From: Clostridia bacterium | GTDB lineage: Bacteria; Bacillota; Clostridia; Oscillospirales; CAG-272 | Direction of reading: 5' to 3' | Assembly (NCBI GenBank): GCA_017518025.1 | Contig: JAFWWR010000130.1 | Coordinates: 1 to 6,827, forward strand | DNA length: 6,827 nt | The notes under the pieces: model-generated | The model's database searches: none | What the model saw: the letters and a program-made list of their open reading frames with translations, nothing else | Told to the model about the DNA's origin: nothing | Shown here: one piece after another, positions 1-5,264 of the stretch | How the letters are laid out: every line of letters begins with the position of its first letter | Position numbering within the stretch: the stretch's first letter is position 1 | Translations under genes and position numbers: made by a program

Positions 1-703
1 AATTATTCTTCAGGACAGTCCCGGGTGATACCTTTGAATCGAAAACGTAAAGCAGAACGTTCAGTGCCAGAGAAGCACCTTCCGCCAGAGCGGACCCGCC
101 CACAACGGCGAGACATGCGTATTCCACCGCGTCTGCGCCGGCCGGGATCGCCGCTGTCAGCGCAGCGGAAGTTATGGCGATCTTCACCGCCTGCTCGGTC
201 ACGACGGTGACCGCGTTTTTATAAACTTTCCTGACGCCGGTGAAATAGCCGGAAACTGCGGATGACAGAGATATCGGGAGAAGACTCAGCGCAAGAACTT
301 TCAGCGATTTTACGCACCTGACGTCGCCGAGAAGATAGACACCGACCGGGTGCGACAGGAAGAAAAGGACTGCGGAGGTCAGCGCGCTGAACAACGCGCC
401 GTAAAGCACGCATGATCTTATCACGGACGAAGAACATTTTCTGTAGTCGTCTTTCCCGGCTCCGCGCCTTTCGAGAAGCGCGTGCTTCTCCGCGGTAAGC
501 CGCACGGACGCCAGATTGACCCCGGATGTGGCGACGACCACGGCGAGCCCGTAAACGCTCATAACGAGAGAGAACAGGCCCATACTCTCCGCCCCGATCT
601 TCGCCGCGACGTAGGCGTTGAAGCTTACGGCGACAAATCTCAGGGTGATATTTACCGCAGAAAGCCCGGCCGCGTTCAGCATAAACAGTTTGATCTTTTT
701 CAA
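1..703 (-). CDS. MATE/SpoVB-like polysaccharide or lipid-precursor flippase, N-terminal part
   Basis: This is the first 234 codons of a polytopic membrane protein of the MOP superfamily (SpoVB/oligosaccharide flippase branch); the C-terminal part lies beyond the left edge. Such proteins move lipid-linked sugar precursors across the cytoplasmic membrane. Visible features are hydrophobic segments at about residues 8-30, 41-68, 95-117, 134-155, 170-188 and 195-222. The family pattern is clear: FNAYVAAKIGAESMGLFSL (29-47), a second helix with ATSGVNLASVRLTAE (58-72), and GYFTGVRKVYKNA (152-164) before a conserved EQ pair. I chose a TTG start at 703 because GGAG (715-712) sits 8 bases upstream; the next in-frame ATG (682, residue 8) would cut into the first helix and has no comparable site. 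It lies 78 bases after the phosphatase gene, with a hairpin between them. The family is fairly sure; the exact substrate (peptidoglycan, teichoic acid or exopolysaccharide precursor) is not readable. Confidence 0.82.
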   Translation of the reverse strand, partial: MKKIKLFMLNAAGLSAVNITLRFVAVSFNAYVAAKIGAESMGLFSLVMSVYGLAVVVATSGVNLASVRLTAEKHALLERRGAGKDDYRKCSSSVIRSCVLYGALFSALTSAVLFFLSHPVGVYLLGDVRCVKSLKVLALSLLPISLSSAVSGYFTGVRKVYKNAVTVVTEQAVKIAITSAALTAAIPAGADAVEYACLAVVGGSALAEGASLALNVLLYVFDSKVSPGTVLKNN

Positions 704-711
704 TCTGAAAA

Positions 712-751
712 CTCCGTATCATAAGACTTTTGTTTATCTTATGATACGGAG
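712..751 (-). terminator. 15-bp perfect hairpin after the phosphatase gene, overlapping the flippase ribosome binding site
   Basis: The arms CTCCGTATCATAAGA (712-726) and TCTTATGATACGGAG (737-751) are exact reverse complements with a 10-base loop. On the minus strand the stem is followed by only TTTT and then CAG, so it resembles a weak or leaky intrinsic terminator for the ABC/phosphatase operon. The end of the downstream arm is the GGAG that serves as the flippase Shine-Dalgarno, so folding would also hide that site. On the plus strand the stem is not followed by a T run and no plus-strand gene enters from the left, so action on the minus-strand transcript is preferred. The structure is certain; whether it terminates, attenuates or controls translation is inferred. 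Confidence 0.6.
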
Positions 752-781
752 CGGTCAAAATGAACTTTCGGATAAGTACGT

Positions 782-1438
782 TCAGATCAGCAGATCGAGA
801 AGTTCTCCGGTACTTGAGGCAAAAGCGTCAGCGCCCGCCTCTTCGAGCTCTTCCCTGCTTCCGTATCCGTAAAGGACGGCGATGGACGGGAGACCGCAGA
901 TCTTAGCTCCGTTGATATCGAATTTCCGGTCTCCGATCATAACGGACGACGAACGGTCAAGATCGCTGTTGTTGGCAAGAACGTAATTGATGATGTCGGG
1001 TTTATCCTCCATGGATCCGTCAAGGGTTGCGCCGCCGATGAATCGGAAATACTTGTCGAGCCCCGCGTCTGCCATGATGAGTTTAACGAATTTCTCCGGT
1101 TTTGTACTTGCGATGAAAAGGTCCCGCCCGTGATCGCGAAGCGTCTTAAGAAGGTTTTCTATCCCGGGGTAAAGTTCAAATTCGTGAACGCCCTTCTCTC
1201 TGTAATACTCTCTGTAGACCTCGATGGCCTCCTCGGTCTTTTCGGCGGAAAAGCCGTAGAATCTCGGGAAAGAATCAGAGAGCGGCGGACCCATAAACCC
1301 GTTGAGCACGCTTGTATCGGGGATTTTGAACCCGTAGTGCTCCAGGGCGTATTTGACGCCGTTTTTGACTCCTTTTCCGGTATCGATCACAGTACCGTCG
1401 AAATCGAAAAATATGTGCCTTGATTTTTTGAAGTCCAT
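782..1438 (-). CDS. HAD-superfamily phosphatase (phosphoglycolate phosphatase/5'-nucleotidase-like)
   Basis: A 218-residue soluble HAD hydrolase, the usual size for the Gph/PGP and HAD_5NT group. All four HAD motifs are visible: the nucleophile motif DFDGT with D12 and the acid/base D14; motif II S111/T112 in IASTKPEKF; motif III K146 in EDKPD; and motif IV GDRKFD with metal-binding D170 and D174. The helical stretch between motifs I and II (about 20-88) is a C1-type cap. The GPPL (50-53) and GGATLDGS (135-142) patterns resemble HAD_5NT-type 5'-nucleotidases, but phosphoglycolate or another small phosphoester is also possible. A longer reading frame begins at 1474, but this start is chosen because AAAGGAAGG (1456-1448) precedes it by 9 bases and the longer form would overlap the upstream permease. 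That ribosome site overlaps the permease stop codon, so translation is probably coupled. The family call is sure; the substrate is not. Confidence 0.9.
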   Translation of the reverse strand: MDFKKSRHIFFDFDGTVIDTGKGVKNGVKYALEHYGFKIPDTSVLNGFMGPPLSDSFPRFYGFSAEKTEEAIEVYREYYREKGVHEFELYPGIENLLKTLRDHGRDLFIASTKPEKFVKLIMADAGLDKYFRFIGGATLDGSMEDKPDIINYVLANNSDLDRSSSVMIGDRKFDINGAKICGLPSIAVLYGYGSREELEEAGADAFASSTGELLDLLI

Positions 1439-1447
1439 CTTGAACAA

Positions 1448-1456
1448 CCTTCCTTT
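1448..1456 (-). promoter_or_regulatory. Ribosome binding site deciding the phosphatase start
   Basis: AAAGGAAGG on the minus strand lies 9 bases before the ATG at 1438 and includes bases of the TAA stop of the upstream permease (1457-1455). It supports the shorter phosphatase start over the in-frame ATG at 1474 and implies that ribosomes finishing the permease can restart here. Confidence 0.75.
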
Positions 1457-2771
1457 AATTATTCGAAAATACACTCTTCAGCACGTCGCCGACTTTGGGC
1501 GCGTTGCCTCTGTAAAACGCCATCATCCGGTAGATCCGCGCCGCCAGCCGGATAACGAGAACTGCCGTGACGACTATAACGGCGAATGCGCCGAGCACCC
1601 GAAGGGGCGACACCTCGCCGAGGATTATCTTGCCGGGAAGAACAAGGATCGACGTGAACGGGAACCACTCCACCCATCCCGATGATCTGACTCCCGCTCC
1701 GCCGGGGTTGATGGTGAACATATAACTGAACACAAGTATCACGGTGAACAGCAAATTGGTGGAGCCGAGGTCCTCCGGCTTGCCTGCCATAGCGCCGCCT
1801 ACGGAAGCAAGCGCACAGTAGAGGAAAAATCCCGCGACAAATATCAGAAGGGTCAGCAAAACGTTTGTGACGGAGAAAACACCTTTGAAAAAGCTGAGAG
1901 ATTCGATAAACCTGATGATGCCCATGGTGGTGTCCGGGCTCAGCACCTTGACGATCGCCGTTCCGATCGCGAACCCGGCGACCGTTCCGGCAATATACAG
2001 TACAAACTGAAGAACGCCGGACAGCGCGACGGCGCATACCTTCCCGAGAAGCATCCCGTCCGTTCTGACGCTGACGAGCATCATATCAAGGAGCTTCGAG
2101 TTCTTTTCCATGATGACAGAGTTCGCAACTCCGATACCGAAGAAGAGGATCATGAAATAAAGCAGGAAAAGGACAACGTAAGGCACCACTACGACTACCA
2201 CGTCGCGGGCGGCGGAAACGGGGTCAGCGCCCTCTCCGTCGAGGGAAAGCAAGTCTGACTCTACCGGAGCGACAAGCTCCGGCGGAAGGCCGTTTTCAAG
2301 ATCCAGCCGGGAGAAAACAAGGAGGTACGCGCTTTCTCTTATAACGTCCGCCGCGGCGCCGGCGTCCTTTTCATCAAGAATGGAGACCACCGGAGACAAA
2401 ACGTCAAACTGATAACCGTTCTGATCCTTATTGACGACGAGGCACAGAGTCCTCCCGGGCCTGTCGTCGGCAAACGCCGACTCCGTATCGCTGTAAACGG
2501 ACACGGTCGAGCCGGGGTACAGATACGAAAGCACGGACCAGTCGGGATCTTCCTCTCCGGTAAGATCGGCGACGATCCAGTTTTCCACGGCGACGTCACG
2601 CTTTTCTTCTTTTTTCGAAAATATCTCTGCGAGCGGCATCGCCGCAGCGGGAACAAGTATCAGGACGGAGAGCAGGATCGCAAGGGTCCTCTTATACGCC
2701 GCGCTGCTCACATGATGTCTGAACGTGAAGGCGAATACCTTGCCGAAGCCGCCGAACATATTTTTCATCAT
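1455..2771 (-). CDS. ABC-2 type exporter permease, second of a tandem paralogous pair (NatB/YhaP-like)
   Basis: An integral membrane subunit of an ABC exporter of the ABC-2/NatB group. Topology read from hydrophobicity: TM1 about 29-50; a large extracytoplasmic region about 51-189; then five helices at about 190-216, 242-275, 302-326, 338-354 and 388-413, with a basic C-terminal tail. The loop after TM2 carries the family signature MEKNSKLLDMMLVSV (221-235), the likely contact with the ATPase. It is a diverged paralog of the upstream permease: both have KVF.FT near the N-terminus, the E(K)xSKLxDxMLVSV loop, an E..xxTN motif before TM5 and a YRG/YKG tail. Two ATGs stand in tandem; GGAG (2778-2775) is 3 bases from the first and 6 from the second, so the true start may be the second (2768), giving 437 residues. 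It begins 13 bases after the first permease gene. The substrate is unknown; NatAB relatives export sodium, others peptides or drugs. Confidence 0.87.
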   Translation of the reverse strand: MMKNMFGGFGKVFAFTFRHHVSSAAYKRTLAILLSVLILVPAAAMPLAEIFSKKEEKRDVAVENWIVADLTGEEDPDWSVLSYLYPGSTVSVYSDTESAFADDRPGRTLCLVVNKDQNGYQFDVLSPVVSILDEKDAGAAADVIRESAYLLVFSRLDLENGLPPELVAPVESDLLSLDGEGADPVSAARDVVVVVVPYVVLFLLYFMILFFGIGVANSVIMEKNSKLLDMMLVSVRTDGMLLGKVCAVALSGVLQFVLYIAGTVAGFAIGTAIVKVLSPDTTMGIIRFIESLSFFKGVFSVTNVLLTLLIFVAGFFLYCALASVGGAMAGKPEDLGSTNLLFTVILVFSYMFTINPGGAGVRSSGWVEWFPFTSILVLPGKIILGEVSPLRVLGAFAVIVVTAVLVIRLAARIYRMMAFYRGNAPKVGDVLKSVFSNN

Positions 2772-2784
2772 TCACTCCCCCCCT

Positions 2785-4089
2785 TTACGAAACAGACTTT
2801 CCGCGCAGAACGGAGAATACCTGTCTGAGTTTAAGTCTCGTTCCCTTGTAGAGCACCAGACCGGAATACACCTTGGAACACAGTTTAAGCAGCCCCAGCG
2901 CCACAGCCGCCTGGATGACCCACGAAAGGATGAGGACCGGCAGTCCGATATTACCAAGCACGAACTGTGCCGGAGCGGAAAAGACGGAAACGAGGGGAAC
3001 GAGAGAGATAACGGTCCCCATGACTCTGCCGCCCGTCATTCCGCAAAACAGCGCGATAAAATAGACGAAAAGGATCAGGAATACCACCGCGGTATTCGTC
3101 GGTTCGACCTCCTCGAGAGAGGACGAGGTGGCTCCGAAAATGCCGGAGATGGCAGAGAACGTAAGATAGCCGAGCAGCGCCGACACCAGTACGATGAGGA
3201 CGGTCCGGAAGCCGAACCCGCCGAGGAGCTTTGAGAAAGAGGGCGAGGTTATGATCTCCTTTACCGGGGTGATGTCCATGAACAGCCCTGACACGAAATA
3301 AGACAGGAAGATCGCGGCGATAAACGAGATGATCATTGTGAAAACGCAGGTCATGACTCCGAGGATCTTCCCCGCCATAAGTGAATCCGGCTTCACGCTG
3401 ACAAGCATCAGATCCACGAGTTTCGAGCTTTTCTCCTCGATGACGGATCTGATGATATAAGAGGCGGAAAGCATACAGAACATCATCATTATGATCGAAT
3501 ATCCGTACTGGACGCCGAAGGATACGCCGAAATCCTTTCCTTCTTTGCCGTAATCCTCAACTTTGCCGGAGTTGACGCTGACCTCGGGGACGTTCAGAAG
3601 CTCGCCGTAGCCGCTCCCGACAAAACGGGCCGCGTTCAGCTGATCTCTGACGATCGTGGCGAGCTGTTCCTTGGCGATGATCCCGGCTGACGAATCTTTT
3701 GACGAGAGGACGTCTATATTGAACACGTTGTTCTCCTCGTTATATTCGACTGAAACGAGGAGGTCCTTTTTTCCGAGTTCAGTCTCGTCAAAATCGTCGT
3801 CCGCCCCGAAAAACTCAACGTCGGAATATTGCTTTGTTATTTGCGAAAGAGACGCGGGGGAAAGCTCGTCGTATCCGGTCCCGTTTTTGACGTAAACGGT
3901 TTCAAGATCCGAGAGAGACGTCATCGGATCGCCGCCGCGGGACGAGAACAAAGAAATCATCGGCACAGACGCGAGTGCGAGCAGAAGAAGAATGACGAAG
4001 GAGATCACGTTAGCGCGGCTTTTGAAAAACTGCTTCACCGTAAAACGGAAGACCTTCCCCGTTCCCTCGAATGATTTACTGTTCTTCAT
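2785..4089 (-). CDS. ABC-2 type exporter permease, first of the tandem pair (NatB/YhaP-like)
   Basis: A 434-residue membrane subunit expected to work with the ATPase encoded just upstream. Hydrophobic segments: TM1 about 28-48; an extracytoplasmic domain about 49-193, rich in Asp/Glu; then about 194-216, 239-270, 295-319, 333-350, 357-376 and 382-403. The coupling loop reads IEEKSSKLVDLMLVSV (217-232), as in the NatB family. The open frame extends upstream to an ATG at 4146, but that would overlap the ATPase by 71 bases. I chose the ATG at 4089 because the protein then begins MKNSKSFEGTGKVF and aligns with the start of the paralog (MKNMFGGFGKVF), and a GGGTGG site lies just upstream. The overlap with the ATPase is then 14 bases, typical of coupled subunits. 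The two permeases have kept near-equal length (434 and 437-438) but are strongly diverged, which fits a heterodimer. The transported compound cannot be told from sequence. Confidence 0.87.
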   Translation of the reverse strand: MKNSKSFEGTGKVFRFTVKQFFKSRANVISFVILLLLALASVPMISLFSSRGGDPMTSLSDLETVYVKNGTGYDELSPASLSQITKQYSDVEFFGADDDFDETELGKKDLLVSVEYNEENNVFNIDVLSSKDSSAGIIAKEQLATIVRDQLNAARFVGSGYGELLNVPEVSVNSGKVEDYGKEGKDFGVSFGVQYGYSIIMMMFCMLSASYIIRSVIEEKSSKLVDLMLVSVKPDSLMAGKILGVMTCVFTMIISFIAAIFLSYFVSGLFMDITPVKEIITSPSFSKLLGGFGFRTVLIVLVSALLGYLTFSAISGIFGATSSSLEEVEPTNTAVVFLILFVYFIALFCGMTGGRVMGTVISLVPLVSVFSAPAQFVLGNIGLPVLILSWVIQAAVALGLLKLCSKVYSGLVLYKGTRLKLRQVFSVLRGKSVS

Positions 4090-5050
4090 CTGCGCCACCC
4101 ACGGTCCTGACGAATATCTCATGAAGCGAAGGTTCGGTGAGCTCAAAGGCGATCACCGTCGCGCCGCCCGCGATAAGAGATGAAAGCAGGCGCGACGCCT
4201 GATCCTCTCCCGAAACTCGAAGACGGTATTCGTTCTCTTTTACGCTGAGCACTAGAGCGCCGTTCTCCCCGATAATGGCCGACACGTCGCCCTCCGTTTT
4301 AAGGTGGAGGTTTACTCTGCCGTAGCTTTTTTTGATCTCGTTCAGGTTGCCCTGAAGAACCGTTTTGCTCTTGTCGAGGATGGTGATGTCGGTACAGAAT
4401 TCCTCGACCGTCGCCATCTGATGGCTCGACATGATGAGATACTTCCCTTTTTCGATCTGCTCGTTGATGATGTTACGGAAAATATCCGTGTTCACCGGGT
4501 CGAGACCGGAGAGGGGCTCGTCAAGGATGATCAACTCCGGATCGGAAATAAGCGCGCACATAAGCTGGATCTTCTGCTGATTTCCCTTTGAGAGCTGGTC
4601 CGCAAGCTTCGGCTTGGTCCGCTTTCTGAGCAGAGAGGGCCTGCTCTCGCCGATAAGCGTCTGAGCTGCGGCCTCGGGATATAGGTACTCCGTCACCTCC
4701 AGCCGCTCCGCCCAGTATCTGATACGTTTTTTTGCCTCGTCGCCTGTGATGCCTCTGAGAGAGGCGAAATACGTGAGCTGATCCATCAGGGCGTATTTCG
4801 GATAAAGCCCCCGTTCCTCGGCGAGATAACCAACGTTGCAGGTGGTGGTATCGAGAGGGGCGCCGTTCCAGAGGACCTCGCCCGAGTCGCGGGAAAGCAT
4901 ACCGAGCATCATGCGGATCGCGGTGGTCTTCCCGGCGCCGTTGGTGCCGAGAAGCGCGTAGACGCCCGGGCCGTCCATATTGAAGGAAAGATCGTCGAGA
5001 ACAACGTTATTTCCGTACTTTTTTGTAAGATGAGACACAGAAAAGCTCAT
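4076..5050 (-). CDS. ABC exporter ATP-binding protein (NatA/YhaQ-like)
   Basis: The 324-residue ATPase that powers the two permeases downstream. Motifs in order: Walker A GTNGAGKTT (35-43, K41); a degenerate Q-loop region GYLAEERGLYP (74-84) of the NatA/YhaQ type, in which the usual glutamine is not evident; the signature SKGNQQK (154-160); Walker B LIILDEP (173-179, catalytic E178); the D-loop SGLDP (181-185); and the switch H210. A region after about residue 240 forms the extra C-terminal domain usual in NatA-like ATPases and ends in the EPSLHEIFVRTV pattern. About 25 residues (roughly 122-150, basic at the end, RKRTKPKLADQ) lie between the helical domain and the signature, longer than in typical NatA. 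The start is supported by AAAGGAG 9 bases upstream. It is first in the operon, with its own promoter at 5129-5101. Family and exporter role are strong; the substrate is unknown. Confidence 0.93.
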   Translation of the reverse strand: MSFSVSHLTKKYGNNVVLDDLSFNMDGPGVYALLGTNGAGKTTAIRMMLGMLSRDSGEVLWNGAPLDTTTCNVGYLAEERGLYPKYALMDQLTYFASLRGITGDEAKKRIRYWAERLEVTEYLYPEAAAQTLIGESRPSLLRKRTKPKLADQLSKGNQQKIQLMCALISDPELIILDEPLSGLDPVNTDIFRNIINEQIEKGKYLIMSSHQMATVEEFCTDITILDKSKTVLQGNLNEIKKSYGRVNLHLKTEGDVSAIIGENGALVLSVKENEYRLRVSGEDQASRLLSSLIAGGATVIAFELTEPSLHEIFVRTVGGADEEQ

Positions 5051-5100
5051 ACGATGATACTCCTTTCGGGGTTTTTGATCCGTTTTTCAGTTCAGCAGAT

Positions 5101-5129
5101 ATTTTATCATATTTACACGGCCGTTTCAA
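5101..5129 (-). promoter_or_regulatory. Sigma-A type promoter of the ABC exporter operon
   Basis: Read on the minus strand, TTGAAA (5129-5124) and TAAAAT (5106-5101) are separated by exactly 17 bases, each one base from the consensus hexamers. Transcription should begin near 5094, giving a leader of about 45 bases that contains the AAAGGAG ribosome site of the ATPase gene. The bases upstream of the -35 box are A/T-rich on this strand and could act as an UP element. No experimental start site is available. Confidence 0.75.
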
Positions 5130-5195
5130 CAGAAAAACATTGAAATATCGACGGAAATCAGGCCGTGATAAGAGGTTTTTTTGACGTCACGAATG

Positions 5196-5224
5196 TTGAC
5201 ACGGAACCGATTTTGCGGTATACT
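5196..5224 (+). promoter_or_regulatory. Sigma-A type promoter of the aconitase gene
   Basis: TTGACA (5196-5201) matches the -35 consensus exactly, and TATACT (5219-5224) differs by one base from the -10 consensus; the spacer is 17 bases. The expected start is near 5231, leaving a leader of about 34 bases. A run of seven T at 5176-5182 just upstream could help RNA polymerase binding. Such a strong promoter suggests high basal expression unless a repressor acts; an 8-base palindrome TGACGTCA (5182-5189) lies directly upstream. Confidence 0.8.
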
Positions 5225-5250
5225 TATTCACAAATTATAAATTACCCCGG

Positions 5251-5256
5251 AAGGAG
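5251..5256 (+). promoter_or_regulatory. Ribosome binding site of aconitase
   Basis: AAGGAG sits 8 bases before the ATG at 5265. It fixes the aconitase start and agrees with the promoter 27 bases further upstream. Confidence 0.85.
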
Positions 5257-5264
5257 CGGAAAAT

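Noticed and set aside
219..758. A 179-codon minus-strand frame overlapping the flippase start
   Set aside because: The overlapping frame from TTG 703 gives a hydrophobic, family-typical membrane protein, while this one is Arg-rich and its ATG lies upstream of the hairpin with no good ribosome site.
1459..2037. A 192-codon minus-strand frame inside the second permease
   Set aside because: Arg-rich out-of-frame shadow of the permease gene, which has clear helices and family motifs.
2190..2215. Val-rich stretch in the second permease (residues 191-196) as a coding repeat
   Set aside because: The codons are mixed GTG, GTA and GTC, so there is no nucleotide repeat; it is the start of a membrane helix.
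2777..2783. Seven-G run on the minus strand before the second permease as a phase-variation tract
   Set aside because: It lies in the 13-base gap outside both reading frames and forms part of the ribosome binding site; seven bases is short for slippage control of a frame. It could change translation strength at most.
4089..4146. Longer N-terminus for the first permease starting at 4146
   Set aside because: The added 19 residues are an out-of-frame reading of the ATPase C-terminus and do not match the paralog, which aligns from the ATG at 4089.
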